A stretch of 64,000 bases of DNA, from contig DBCS01000010.1 of the NCBI GenBank assembly GCA_002293185.1, positions 1 to 64,000 of the forward strand. The letters run 5' to 3'. The stretch comes from Flavobacteriales bacterium UBA952. GTDB lineage: Bacteria > Bacteroidota > Bacteroidia > Flavobacteriales_D > Crocinitomicaceae. Shown here in pieces: positions 7,764 through 17,126 of this stretch (position 1 is the stretch's first letter; every line of letters starts with the position of its first letter). The position numbers were made by a program, and so were the translations under genes. Below the pieces are notes generated by a model that was given only the letters and a program-made list of their open reading frames with translations, made no database searches and had not been told where the DNA came from.

Positions 7764-8504
7764 CTAGAAAGCCCCTTGTAAAACGTCTTTGAAATAGGAC
7801 GGTGCTTTGCGCATCCTAGATCCATACCAAGAACAGATTTCACCATCGATAAGCACAATTTTAGAATTCGGGAAAAGCACCTGTACTTCCTCTAAATGTT
7901 TGGCTTCAAAAGGAAATGGTTCGGAGCTTAAAAAGATATAATCGGGAAGAATAGATTGGTTATCCTTATTGTTAAGCACCTGTTCTAAAGCTGGATAGCG
8001 CTCGATTTCACAAAAGTTAACCAAGCCAAAATGGGTCAATAAAGCATGAATATAAGTTTGAGGCCCAACCACAAAATAGGGATCTTTCCAGATCAAATAA
8101 AGAAAAGAGGAGCCCTGCCCTATCTTGACTACGCTTTGAAATTTGGCTTGAATTTGATTGACAAGCGACATTGATTTTTCTTCGCGCTGCACTTTTCTGC
8201 CGATCTCAAGTAAATAACGATAGGCCTCTTCTAAGGAAGTGATGTCCGTTAATAAAACATCGTACTTGAGCTGCAATTGTTCAATATCTTCTTTAGTATT
8301 TTCTTCCTTATTGGCAATAATAAGGGTTGGCTGCAGGGTTTCGATCGTTTTAAAATTGACTTTTTTGGTGCCCCCTACCCGCGTTTTGTGCTGCCACCAT
8401 GCTTTCGGATGAATACAAAACTTAGTGATTCCAACCACCTCTTGCTCTAGACCCAAGGCCCAGAGGTATTCGGTTAAAGACGGAACCAAAGAAACAATAC
8501 GCAT
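7764..8504 (-). CDS. BtuF-like substrate-binding protein (helical backbone metal receptor)
   Basis: 246 residues from the ATG at 8504 (MRIVSLVPSLTEYLWALGL). A longer frame exists but would run into the upstream CBS gene; from this start the gap is 4 bp. The opening RIVSLVPSxTE and GxxxEVVGITKFC mark the periplasmic-binding fold of BtuF/FhuD-type proteins for cobalamin or chelated iron. No signal peptide is visible, which is odd for a binding protein. Bacteroidota carry cytosolic-looking members of this family beside other genes, with unknown role. No BtuCD transporter is nearby. Probably translated together with the CBS gene. Confidence 0.8.
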   Translation of the reverse strand: MRIVSLVPSLTEYLWALGLEQEVVGITKFCIHPKAWWQHKTRVGGTKKVNFKTIETLQPTLIIANKEENTKEDIEQLQLKYDVLLTDITSLEEAYRYLLEIGRKVQREEKSMSLVNQIQAKFQSVVKIGQGSSFLYLIWKDPYFVVGPQTYIHALLTHFGLVNFCEIERYPALEQVLNNKDNQSILPDYIFLSSEPFPFEAKHLEEVQVLFPNSKIVLIDGEICSWYGSRMRKAPSYFKDVLQGAF

Positions 8505-8508
8505 GCGC

Positions 8509-9870
8509 CTAGGCCATTGCAGCAATGACGTCGTAACGCGACACAATGTGGTGCTTACCGTTGTCTAAGGCAACCAGCACTGCAGGAACTTGCTTAGAGA
8601 TCAATTTGCAGAGTTCTTCAACGGGAGTATTCGCATGGACTACCGGAAAGGCTGCCGACATCAAGGAAGAAATAGGCGCATCTCGGAGTGCTGGATTATC
8701 GATGAGCACCTGGTACAAATGGCTGTCATCGATTGAGCCCACAAATTGGCCGTCTTTCATGACCGGAATTTGAGAAATATCGAAATTGCGCATTTTAGCG
8801 ATCGCATGAGACACTAATTCTTCTGCGTATAAAGAAACCAGTGGCTTGTTGCCGTGTTGGGCAACCAAGTCTCCGGCTGTTAGCAAGTTTTCTTCGAGGA
8901 AACCACGTTCGCGCATCCAGTCGTCATTGAAAATTTTGCCTAGATAACGGCTGCCGTGGTCGTGAAATAAAACCACCACTACATCTTTTGAAGTGAGTGT
9001 TGCTCCCATTTGCAACAACCCTTTGATGGCTGCACCTGCCGAGTTGCCGACAAAAATTCCTTCTTCGCGAGCAAGCCTTCTGGTATAAACTGCTGCATCG
9101 CGGTCCGTAACTTTTTCAAAATGATCAATGATATCGAAATCGACGTTGGCAGGTAAGATGTCTTCGCCGATTCCTTCGGTGATATACGGATAGATCTCGT
9201 TTTGATCAAAAATGCCGGTTTCTTTGTATTTCTTAAAGACCGAGCCATAAGTATCTATTCCCCAAATTTGAATATCAGGATTTTTCTCTTTTAAGTATTT
9301 TCCGACGCCAGAAATGGTACCACCGGTGCCTACTCCTACGACAAAGTGCGTGATTTTACCTTCCGTTTGCTCCCATATTTCAGGACCTGTTTGTTCGTAA
9401 TGCGCTGTTCTGTTCGAAAGGTTGTCGTATTGATTGACATACCATGAATTCGGAATTTCGGTGGCCAAACGTCTTGAAACAGAGTAGTATGAACGTGGAT
9501 CCGTTGGTTCAACAGCTGTAGGGCAAACCACAACTTCTGCTCCGACGGCACGCAGAATGTCCATTTTTTCTTTGGATTGTTTGTCGTTAAGTACGCAAAT
9601 AAGTTTGTAACCCTTAATTATACAAGCCAATGCCAAACCCATGCCCGTATTGCCCGACGTACCCTCGATAACGGTGCCGCCTGGTTTGAGTATGCCGGAA
9701 TTCTCCGCATCTTCGATCATTTTGACAGCCATGCGGTCTTTGACCGAGTTGCCGGGATTGGTCGTTTCTATTTTGGCTAGAATTTGAGCTGGAATATCTT
9801 TGGCAAGTTTATTGATACGAACCAGTGGGGTATTACCGATCGTTTCTAAAATGTTGTCGAATACTTTCAT
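8509..9870 (-). CDS. Cystathionine beta-synthase (PLP enzyme with C-terminal CBS pair)
   Basis: 453 residues from the ATG at 9870. A promoter -7 element covers the alternative start at 9897, so the later start is preferred. Residues 1-325 are a fold-type II PLP domain with K44 in NSVKDRMA as the Schiff-base lysine and the phosphate loop GTSGNTG. Residues 335-450 are two CBS motifs, which bind adenosyl ligands in relatives. The haem-binding N-terminal segment of animal CBS is absent. The reaction is serine plus homocysteine to cystathionine; O-acetylserine sulfhydrylases share the PLP domain, but the CBS pair favours the first assignment. Confidence 0.88.
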   Translation of the reverse strand: MKVFDNILETIGNTPLVRINKLAKDIPAQILAKIETTNPGNSVKDRMAVKMIEDAENSGILKPGGTVIEGTSGNTGMGLALACIIKGYKLICVLNDKQSKEKMDILRAVGAEVVVCPTAVEPTDPRSYYSVSRRLATEIPNSWYVNQYDNLSNRTAHYEQTGPEIWEQTEGKITHFVVGVGTGGTISGVGKYLKEKNPDIQIWGIDTYGSVFKKYKETGIFDQNEIYPYITEGIGEDILPANVDFDIIDHFEKVTDRDAAVYTRRLAREEGIFVGNSAGAAIKGLLQMGATLTSKDVVVVLFHDHGSRYLGKIFNDDWMRERGFLEENLLTAGDLVAQHGNKPLVSLYAEELVSHAIAKMRNFDISQIPVMKDGQFVGSIDDSHLYQVLIDNPALRDAPISSLMSAAFPVVHANTPVEELCKLISKQVPAVLVALDNGKHHIVSRYDVIAAMA

Positions 9871-9884
9871 GAATGATGTTTGAA

Positions 9885-9892
9885 CAAAGTTA
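9885..9892 (-). promoter_or_regulatory. -7 element of the cystathionine beta-synthase gene
   Basis: TAACTTTG on the minus strand (9892 to 9885), 14 bp before the ATG at 9870. The upstream ATG at 9897 lies on this element and so could not be in the transcript. Confidence 0.55.
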
Positions 9893-9923
9893 GTCATCTG
9901 TTTGAATTCACTAATTTTAAAGC

Positions 9924-12113
9924 ATGATAAAATTTAGTTTCGCTCTTACATTTGGACTTTTTGCGTTGTTTACAACGGCTCAAGTTTGTCCTATTTTACC
10001 TACACCCGCTGTCTATAAGCAAGGCAATGGCATGTTTGTCTGCAGTGGCCAGCTGCTCATAGACCCATCTGAGCTCACGCCTAATTTAAAAACCGCACTA
10101 ACGGACTATGCGCTTTGGGCCAATAGTATACGGGTTTCACCATTTGTCCAAAACCCAATGGTGCAATTCAAAAAACTTACGAATGTGAAGAAAGATTCAT
10201 ATAGCATCAACATTGCAGATCGCATTACCATCTCCTACTCGAGCGAAGCCTCTTGTTTTTATGCTTGGGTTTCTTTGTTGCAATTGAGTACGCAACAAGA
10301 CGGACAACTACAATTTCCAAAATGCTTCGTCAAAGACTACCCCACATTTCAGTGGCGAGGCCTGCATCTGGATGTTTCGAGGCATTTTTTTACGGTCAAT
10401 GAAGTCAAGCGCTTTATTGACCTGATGGCTTATTACAAATTCAATACCTTACATTGGCACCTTACTGACGATCAGGGTTGGCGCATAGAAATTAAAAAAT
10501 ACCCCCTTTTAACGGCGCTTGGCGCTTGGCGAGACTCCACTGTAGAAAACCATTACAGCACCCAACCCCGTACTTACAACAAAACGCGCTATGGCGGCTT
10601 TTATACCCAAGAAGAAATCAAAGAAGTGGTGCATTACGCGTCGGAAAGGTTCATTGATGTTGTTCCCGAAATTGAAATGCCGGGCCACGCAAGAGCTGCA
10701 TTGGCCGCTTACCCACAATACTCCTGTACCGGCCAAACACAAGGCGTCGAAGGTCTTTGGGGCGTTTTTGATGACATTTTTTGCGCCAAAGAAGAAAGTA
10801 TTTTGTTTTTGCAAGACGTTTTAAAAGAAGTTTTGCCGCTTTTTCCGTGTGATTACCTACATGTGGGAGGAGACGAAGCGCCAAAGACAAGGTGGAAAGC
10901 ATGTCCGAATTGTCAGGCTGTCATTAAAGCAAACGGCCTACACGACGAACACGAACTACAAAGTTATTTTATTGGCCGAATGGATGCTTTCTTGACCCAA
11001 AATGGAAAAAAACTCATAGGTTGGGATGAAATCCTCGAAGGTGGGTTATCGCCCAATGCGACAGTAATGTCTTGGCGTGGCTACGACGGCGGGAAGGCAG
11101 CCGCAGCGCAAGGTCATTATGTCGTGATGTGCCCTGGTTCTCATTGCTATTTTGATCATTATCAAGGACGCGGCGCAGACGAACCCATAGCAATTGGCGG
11201 CTTCACGCCTTTAGACCGCGTTTATGAATTCAATCCGATTCCGTCCGACATGGATATTGCTTCGGCTGCATATATTTTAGGAGCGCAAGGCAACCTCTGG
11301 ACCGAATACATCCGCGACATGGCTCAGCTAGAATACATGACCTACCCGCGCGCCATTGCCCTGAGCACCGCTTTGTGGTCCGAAACGAAATTGCCTTATG
11401 AGCAATTCCTTTCTACGTTAAGAATGTTTCATTTTCCATTTTTAAGCAGCCAAAAAGTCAACTTTTCCAGAGCGGCACTGAAGCCAGAACTCAAAACATC
11501 GCGCGGCAAAAATGGCGGTATCGAAATTCAAAAGGTGCCGCCAAAAGGATTAGATGAACAACCCGAGGTACTCAATATTATTTCTCCTACAAAGAAGAAA
11601 ACGAAAGTAATTGGTCTGAAAATTGAACAAGGTTCAGGTATTGCACCTAAACAACTGGAAGTGATTCAGCACAAAGCATTGGGCGCGCAAATCGTTTATC
11701 AAACGCCGCCGAGCCCAAAATACGACAACGGAAGCCTCACAATTGTAGATGGCCAACTTGGTGCCCGCCCTTGGAAAGGCCACGAATGGCTGGGTTTCAG
11801 CGCGGATAGCGTAAGTTTTGAAATTATTTTTGAAAAACCTGTAAAAATCAAAGAAATTAGGATCCATACCCTCCACGACCCAAATAGCTGGATTTGGGCT
11901 GCGCAAACCTATAACATTTCGTTTTCCAAAATTGGTCTAGCAAACGGTATTGCCGACGGTTATTCTACCGATGAAACACTTGTCATTGAGAACATCAAGG
12001 AGAAAACCCAAACCGTTCATGTTGTATTGTATGGTCTTGGCCACATCCCGACAGGCAACCCAGGAGCGGGAAATGTTCCTTGGTTGTTCATCGATGAAAT
12101 TGAGGTGCGTTAA
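9924..12113 (+). CDS. Secreted beta-N-acetylhexosaminidase, GH20
   Basis: 729 residues with a signal peptide (about 1-19). A GH20b domain (25-145) is followed by the catalytic barrel (about 145-500): WRGLHLDVSRHFF, WHLTDDQGWR, PEIEMPGHARAAL, and the catalytic pair D317-E318 in HVGGDEAPK. The C-terminal 200 residues contain a beta-sandwich like F5/8 type C or chitobiase-C domains (LGFSADSVSFEI onward). It removes terminal GlcNAc or GalNAc from chitin or glycoconjugates in the periplasm or outside. TAATTTTA lies 4 bp before the ATG and may be its weak promoter. The end shares a TTAA with the convergent regulator gene. Confidence 0.93.
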   Translation: MIKFSFALTFGLFALFTTAQVCPILPTPAVYKQGNGMFVCSGQLLIDPSELTPNLKTALTDYALWANSIRVSPFVQNPMVQFKKLTNVKKDSYSINIADRITISYSSEASCFYAWVSLLQLSTQQDGQLQFPKCFVKDYPTFQWRGLHLDVSRHFFTVNEVKRFIDLMAYYKFNTLHWHLTDDQGWRIEIKKYPLLTALGAWRDSTVENHYSTQPRTYNKTRYGGFYTQEEIKEVVHYASERFIDVVPEIEMPGHARAALAAYPQYSCTGQTQGVEGLWGVFDDIFCAKEESILFLQDVLKEVLPLFPCDYLHVGGDEAPKTRWKACPNCQAVIKANGLHDEHELQSYFIGRMDAFLTQNGKKLIGWDEILEGGLSPNATVMSWRGYDGGKAAAAQGHYVVMCPGSHCYFDHYQGRGADEPIAIGGFTPLDRVYEFNPIPSDMDIASAAYILGAQGNLWTEYIRDMAQLEYMTYPRAIALSTALWSETKLPYEQFLSTLRMFHFPFLSSQKVNFSRAALKPELKTSRGKNGGIEIQKVPPKGLDEQPEVLNIISPTKKKTKVIGLKIEQGSGIAPKQLEVIQHKALGAQIVYQTPPSPKYDNGSLTIVDGQLGARPWKGHEWLGFSADSVSFEIIFEKPVKIKEIRIHTLHDPNSWIWAAQTYNISFSKIGLANGIADGYSTDETLVIENIKEKTQTVHVVLYGLGHIPTGNPGAGNVPWLFIDEIEVR

Positions 12114-12754
12114 GGGATAATGCCCAAGCGCACGGCATGCACAATGATGCCTGCGGTATTGCGCACATCAAGTTTTTCGATAATGCGCATTTTGTGGGTT
12201 TCGACGGTGCGCGGAGAAATCTGGAGGTCGTGGGCAATTTCTCGACAGGTTTTTTCTTGACAAATACCTCTAATCACATCGATCTCGCGTGCGGTGATGC
12301 GCTCTAAAGTACGAATGGTAAGACGCTCAGCATCTAGCATGCGCTTGGTATTGGGATGCAAATAGGAATTTTGAAAAAAAACCTGTCGAAATGCAGCCAC
12401 AGCCTCTTCGTGCATATTCCATTTGTTGACCACCCCATGAAAACCCCACTTTAAATAAAGCGGCACCATAGCAGACTTAAAATTCGGGACTAAAAGCAAG
12501 AACTTAGCATTGGGCCACGCAGACATCCAAAAATTGATGTAGGCCTGGTCTAGCTCTTGAAGTAAATCTGCGTCAATCATGATCACTTGAATACCCACGC
12601 CGGTGTAGCGGGCTCTAAAATCACTGAGACTTGTCGATTCTCCTACCCACTCGAAATCATTGCGCGGCTCAAGCAACGCGCGCAATCCTGTTCTGAAAAT
12701 AATGTCAGTTTCTATAAAAGCCACGCGAATGCGGGCACCCAAATAATTACTCAT
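12110..12754 (-). CDS. NarL/LuxR-type response regulator
   Basis: 214 residues. An N-terminal receiver-like domain (about 8-125) has a likely phosphorylated D61 (VIMIDADL) and conserved K111. The acidic pocket is unusual (IETD at 14-17 in place of a DD pair). A C-terminal GerE helix-turn-helix (about 150-212) has TAREIDVIRGI and ISPRTVETHK. It should bind DNA as a dimer when phosphorylated. No sensor kinase is adjacent, so the partner is unknown. It may control itself: a 13-bp inverted repeat lies 17 bp upstream of the start. Confidence 0.88.
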   Translation of the reverse strand: MSNYLGARIRVAFIETDIIFRTGLRALLEPRNDFEWVGESTSLSDFRARYTGVGIQVIMIDADLLQELDQAYINFWMSAWPNAKFLLLVPNFKSAMVPLYLKWGFHGVVNKWNMHEEAVAAFRQVFFQNSYLHPNTKRMLDAERLTIRTLERITAREIDVIRGICQEKTCREIAHDLQISPRTVETHKMRIIEKLDVRNTAGIIVHAVRLGIIP

Positions 12755-12771
12755 ACGACTTGCATTTTAAT

Positions 12772-12784
12772 GGGTCAGAGACCC
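12772..12784. repeat. 13-bp inverted repeat, possible operator
   Basis: GGGTC-AGA-GACCC lies 17 bp upstream of the response regulator start in the 227-bp divergent region before menB. NarL-type dimers bind inverted repeats, so autoregulation is possible, but the arms are only 5 bp. The rest of 12755-12981 holds the menB promoter and no gene that I can see. Confidence 0.25.
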
Positions 12785-12950
12785 GGTTTTGGTTAATACA
12801 AGTAGAAATGTTTCATGGGGCTAAAGTAATAAGGCTTACCCAAAAGGGTATCAGTATAATGACGGATGATCATCAAATAAAGTTGCACAGCTGCTGAGAA
12901 AAGATTTAGAAATTTGACTTAAATAAACCTTTAGGTACTTCGGGATGTTC

Positions 12951-12958
12951 TATCTTTG
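12951..12958 (+). promoter_or_regulatory. -7 element of menB
   Basis: TATCTTTG, a good TAnnTTTG match, 23 bp before the menB ATG. It probably drives the run menB-pepD-ribBA-lolD. Confidence 0.55.
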
Positions 12959-12981
12959 CAGAAGCAATCAAATATTAGATC

Positions 12982-13803
12982 ATGTCTCAAAGAAACTGGC
13001 AAAGCATCAAAAATTACAAAGACATTAAATTTGAATTTTTTGAAGGAATTGCAAAAATTACCATCAACCGCCCACAGGTCTATAATGCTTTTAGACCAGA
13101 AACCAACTTTGAAATGCTCGATGCCATGGATATCTGTCGAGAACGACCCGACATCAACGTAGTCGTTTTAACTGGCGAGGGCGACAAAGCATTTTGTTCA
13201 GGCGGAGACCAAAACGTGAAAGGTGTTGGTGGCTATATCTCCGAAAATGGCGTTCCTAGACTCAATATATTAGACCTACACAAAGCCATTCGTTCCTTAC
13301 CTAAACCGGTCATTGCAATGGTAAATGGTTATGCCATAGGAGGCGGGCACGTGCTACACGTTGTTTGCGACCTCACCATTGCCTCAGAAAACGCCCGTTT
13401 TGGTCAAACTGGCCCGAAAGTAGGAAGTTTTGATGGCGGATTTGGCTCTTCGTATCTCGCTCGCCACGTTGGTCAAAAAAAGGCCCGTGAAATCTGGTTT
13501 TTGTGTAATCAATACACTGCTGAAGAAGCAGAAAAAATGGGAATGGTGAATAAAGTTGTTCCCTTTAACCAACTTGAAGATACCGTTGTTGAATGGTCAC
13601 AAACCATCATGAAAAGAAGCCCACTCGCCATACGCATGATCAAACGCTCCATGAATGCCGAACTCGACGGTCAACATGGGCTAATGGAACTTGCCGGTGA
13701 CGCCACCCTACTCTATTACTTAACGGAAGAAGCGCAAGAAGGCAAGCACGCCTTTCTCGAAAAACGCGATCCTAATTTTCAACAATATCCAAAATTTCCT
13801 TGA
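12982..13803 (+). CDS. menB: 1,4-dihydroxy-2-naphthoyl-CoA synthase
   Basis: 273 residues of the crotonase fold. MenB-specific motifs are clear: CSGGDQNVKG near residue 72, the oxyanion-hole stretch YAIGGGH, GQTGPKVGSFDGGFG and AREIWFLCNQY. The enzyme closes the second ring in menaquinone synthesis, turning O-succinylbenzoyl-CoA into DHNA-CoA. No other men genes are in the window. It is the first gene of a + strand run, and the next gene (pepD) starts 2 bp after its stop. Menaquinone is the expected electron acceptor of the complex I encoded further on. Confidence 0.95.
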   Translation: MSQRNWQSIKNYKDIKFEFFEGIAKITINRPQVYNAFRPETNFEMLDAMDICRERPDINVVVLTGEGDKAFCSGGDQNVKGVGGYISENGVPRLNILDLHKAIRSLPKPVIAMVNGYAIGGGHVLHVVCDLTIASENARFGQTGPKVGSFDGGFGSSYLARHVGQKKAREIWFLCNQYTAEEAEKMGMVNKVVPFNQLEDTVVEWSQTIMKRSPLAIRMIKRSMNAELDGQHGLMELAGDATLLYYLTEEAQEGKHAFLEKRDPNFQQYPKFP

Positions 13804-13805
13804 TC

Positions 13806-15254
13806 ATGGATTTCAGTAACATAGAACCTAAAGCGCTGTGGCAACATTTTGCTGCGCTCAACGCAGTGCCAAGGCCCTCCAAAAAAGAAGAACGCGTCAT
13901 TGCATTCATGCTCAATTTTGGAACTTCAATTGGGCTAGACACCCAAACAGATGCCATCGGAAATGTGATCATTAAAAAAGCTGCCACCGCTGGCATGCAA
14001 GATCGCCAGACCGTCATTTTGCAAAGCCACCTCGATATGGTGCACCAAAAAAATGCCAACACGGTGTTTGATTTTGACCAACAAGGAATTGACATGTATC
14101 AAGATGGTGACTGGATTCGCGCTAAAGGCACCACACTTGGTGCCGACAACGGCATTGGTGTGGCAGCCATTATGGCACTACTCGCTAGTACCGACATCGC
14201 ACATCCTGCACTAGAAGCTTTTTTCACCATCGACGAAGAAACCGGCATGACCGGCGCCAAACAGATGGATTCCTCGCTCTTGAATGGAACCATCCTATTG
14301 AACCTCGATACCGAAGACGACGACGAACTCTCCGTAGGTTGCGCAGGTGGCATCGATACAAATACTTCTTTCGCTTACCAAGAAACTGAGGTCATTGACG
14401 GTTACAAATTATTCAAGATTCAAATCAGTGGTCTATTGGGCGGGCACTCGGGCATGGATATCGACAAAGGTCGGGGTAATGCCAACAAATGGTTAGTGCG
14501 TTTACTATGGGAAATATCCCAAATTATGGACGTCCAGTTGCTTTCTTTTGATGGCGGTAGTTTGCGCAACGCCATACCTCGTGAGGCCACAACAATAATT
14601 GCCGTCAAAGATGGCTCGTCTCTCCAAACAGCAATTGATACTTTTACACGAACGCTACGCGAAGAATACCACCTCATTGAGCCACATTTTGCTGTTCAAA
14701 TCCAAGAAACTAAGTCTGCATTAAATGCAGTTCCAACGCACATTTTTAAACAAATTATTGCCACGCTATATGGTGTGCAAAACGGCGTATACCGCATGAG
14801 CCCCGATATTGAAGGGTTGGTCGAGGCTTCCTCATCATTGGCACGCGTAGTTATTGAAAATGGTAGTTTTACTACTCAATCTTTACAACGCAGCTCGGTA
14901 GAAAGTACCAAAAGAGAAATCAGTACTGCTATTCAATGTGCATTTGAAAATATGGACGCAACGGTAGAACAAAGTGGAGACTACCCAGGCTGGAAGCCCA
15001 ATTCAAGTTCTGCCATTCTTCAAATTATGAAGCAGCAATACATCGACATGTTCAAAGAAACACCAAAGGTAAAAGCTTGCCACGCGGGGCTTGAATGCGG
15101 TTTACTCAGTGAAAAGCTACCAGGTGTTGACATGATTTCTTTTGGGCCGAACATCCGAGCCGCACATTCACCAGACGAATGCGTGCAAATTTCTTCCGTT
15201 CAAAAATTCTGGGCATACTTCTTGAATTCCCTCACTCATATTCCTAAAGTATAA
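13806..15254 (+). CDS. pepD: Aminoacyl-histidine dipeptidase (PepD, M20 family)
   Basis: 482 residues from the ATG at 13806; an in-frame TTG two codons earlier overlaps the menB stop and is less likely. The M20 metal site is visible: H75 and D77 (QSHLDMV), bridging D114 (GADNGIG), catalytic E144 and ligand E145 (DEETGMTG), and a late His in RAAHSPDE. PepD/PepC-type enzymes cleave Xaa-His and other dipeptides in the cytosol with two zinc or cobalt ions. The inserted dimerisation domain (about 200-390) has the expected length. Cytosolic, with no signal peptide. Confidence 0.92.
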   Translation: MDFSNIEPKALWQHFAALNAVPRPSKKEERVIAFMLNFGTSIGLDTQTDAIGNVIIKKAATAGMQDRQTVILQSHLDMVHQKNANTVFDFDQQGIDMYQDGDWIRAKGTTLGADNGIGVAAIMALLASTDIAHPALEAFFTIDEETGMTGAKQMDSSLLNGTILLNLDTEDDDELSVGCAGGIDTNTSFAYQETEVIDGYKLFKIQISGLLGGHSGMDIDKGRGNANKWLVRLLWEISQIMDVQLLSFDGGSLRNAIPREATTIIAVKDGSSLQTAIDTFTRTLREEYHLIEPHFAVQIQETKSALNAVPTHIFKQIIATLYGVQNGVYRMSPDIEGLVEASSSLARVVIENGSFTTQSLQRSSVESTKREISTAIQCAFENMDATVEQSGDYPGWKPNSSSAILQIMKQQYIDMFKETPKVKACHAGLECGLLSEKLPGVDMISFGPNIRAAHSPDECVQISSVQKFWAYFLNSLTHIPKV

Positions 15255-15261
15255 CAATACG

Positions 15262-16476
15262 ATGTCTCAAACACTCAATACTATTGAAGAAGCTATTTTC
15301 GAAATCAAACAAGGACGCGTTGTCATTGTAGTGGATGACGAAGACCGCGAAAACGAAGGTGATTTCTTGACTGCAGCACGAAACGCCACGCCTGAACTCA
15401 TTAACTTTATGGCTACCCATGGCCGGGGTCTTATTTGCGCACCCATCAGCGAAGACCGCTGTGATCAACTTGGTTTGGAACTCATGGTACGCAACAATTC
15501 TGCTGCCTACGAAACGCCCTTCACGATTAGTGTAGACCTAATTGGCCACGGCTGTACAACCGGTATCTCCGCAAGCGACCGCGCCAAAACAATTTTGGCA
15601 ATGATCGACCCTAAAATTCGTCCAGAAGAATTAGGTAAGCCAGGTCATATCTTTCCTTTGCGTGCTAGAAAGGGAGGTGTTCTCCGCCGAGCAGGACACA
15701 CAGAGGCAGCCGTAGATTTATCTAGACTAGCTGGTTTCGAAGAAGCCGGTATTATTGTCGAAATTTTAAATGAAGATGGCACCATGGCGCGGCTGCCCCA
15801 GCTGATGGAAATCGCTAAGAAATTCGACCTTAAAATCATTAGTATTGCCGAGCTCATCAAATATCGAATTTCGCACGAGTCTTTAATTGTAGAGCAAGTA
15901 CAAGTCGAAATGCCTACCATTTATGGCGATTTCCAATTGCGCGCCTTCAAAGACCAAAGTAACGATCAAGACCACTTGGTCCTGACCAAAGGTACCTGGA
16001 CCAAAGACGAATCTGTTTTGGTGCGCGTGCACTCCTCTTGCCTTACTGGCGATATCTTCGGCAGCTGCCGCTGTGATTGCGGCCCTCAACTGCATAAAGC
16101 AATGGAACTCATTAGTCAAGAAGGAAAAGGCGCAATTGTGTACATGAATCAAGAAGGTCGAGGGATTGGTTTACTCAACAAACTCAAAGCCTACAAACTT
16201 CAAGAAGAAGGCCTCGATACCTATGAAGCAAATGAAAAACTTGGCTTCAAGCCAGACGAGCGCGACTACGGAATCGGTGCGCAAATGCTACGAGCCATCG
16301 GTATTCGAAACATGAAACTAATGTCGAATAACCCCAAAAAACGGACAGGTCTCATTGGTTACGGCTTACAAATTACCGAAAATATCCCGTTAGAAATAGA
16401 GAGTAATATTCACAACGAACGCTACCTTCAAACCAAGCGCGATAAAATGGGACACAACATCAAACTCGACCATTAA
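15262..16476 (+). CDS. ribBA: Bifunctional riboflavin enzyme: DHBP synthase / GTP cyclohydrolase II
   Basis: 404 residues. The N-terminal half (1-200) is 3,4-dihydroxy-2-butanone-4-phosphate synthase, with the acidic loop DDEDRENEGD and GHTEAAVDL. The C-terminal half (about 205-400) is GTP cyclohydrolase II, with zinc cysteines C260, C271 and C273 (SSCLTGDIFGSCRCDC) and NQEGRGIGL. The two halves make both precursors of riboflavin from ribulose-5-phosphate and GTP. Both active sites look intact. Seven bp after pepD; its stop overlaps the lolD start (TAATG). Confidence 0.96.
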   Translation: MSQTLNTIEEAIFEIKQGRVVIVVDDEDRENEGDFLTAARNATPELINFMATHGRGLICAPISEDRCDQLGLELMVRNNSAAYETPFTISVDLIGHGCTTGISASDRAKTILAMIDPKIRPEELGKPGHIFPLRARKGGVLRRAGHTEAAVDLSRLAGFEEAGIIVEILNEDGTMARLPQLMEIAKKFDLKIISIAELIKYRISHESLIVEQVQVEMPTIYGDFQLRAFKDQSNDQDHLVLTKGTWTKDESVLVRVHSSCLTGDIFGSCRCDCGPQLHKAMELISQEGKGAIVYMNQEGRGIGLLNKLKAYKLQEEGLDTYEANEKLGFKPDERDYGIGAQMLRAIGIRNMKLMSNNPKKRTGLIGYGLQITENIPLEIESNIHNERYLQTKRDKMGHNIKLDH

Positions 16477-17126
16477 TGCTAGAAGCAAGAGGAATTGAAA
16501 AAAACTATGGGTCTCTTCAAATCCTGAAGGGAATTGATCTTTCGGTTGCACCTGCCGAAATTATTTCAATTGTTGGTTCTTCAGGTGCAGGTAAAACCAC
16601 CTTGCTCCAAATATTGGGCACGCTAGATGCGCCGTCAGGCGGTCAACTATTCATAGAAGGCAAGAATCCATTTGAACTCAATGAAAAAGCACTTTCGCAT
16701 TTTCGCAATCAGCGTTTGGGTTTTGTTTTTCAATTTCATCAGCTGCTCCCCGAATTTAATGCCCAAGAAAATATCGCACTTCCAGCCATGATTGGTGGTG
16801 CCAACCAAACCGATGCGATCAAAGCAGCAAAAAAATTACTCGAGCGTTTTGGTTTGTTGAATAGAGCCGAACACAAACCAGACGAACTTTCAGGCGGTGA
16901 GCAACAACGCATTGCCGTTGCACGTGCGCTGATCAATCAGCCAGCATTTATATTTGCTGATGAGCCCTCAGGTAATCTCGATACAGAAAACGCTCATGCG
17001 CTCCACGAACTCTTTTTTGAACTTCGTGCCGAAATGAAACAAAGCTTTGTGATTGTTACCCACAATGAAACTTTTGCTCAAATGGCAGACAGAAGCCTAA
17101 CGATGAAAGATGGATATTTTATCTAA
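16476..17126 (+). CDS. lolD: ABC transporter ATPase, LolD type
   Basis: 216 residues, one ABC ATPase domain: Walker A GSSGAGKT at 34-41, signature LSGGEQQRIA near 139, Walker B FADEPSGNLD. The FQFHQLLPEF motif after the Q loop is typical of the LolD/MacB group. LolD drives release of lipoproteins from the inner membrane to LolA. The LolC/E membrane partner is not nearby, which is common in Bacteroidota, so the exact substrate rests on similarity. The start overlaps the ribBA stop by one base, and the end overlaps the next gene by 17 bp. Confidence 0.88.
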   Translation: MLEARGIEKNYGSLQILKGIDLSVAPAEIISIVGSSGAGKTTLLQILGTLDAPSGGQLFIEGKNPFELNEKALSHFRNQRLGFVFQFHQLLPEFNAQENIALPAMIGGANQTDAIKAAKKLLERFGLLNRAEHKPDELSGGEQQRIAVARALINQPAFIFADEPSGNLDTENAHALHELFFELRAEMKQSFVIVTHNETFAQMADRSLTMKDGYFI

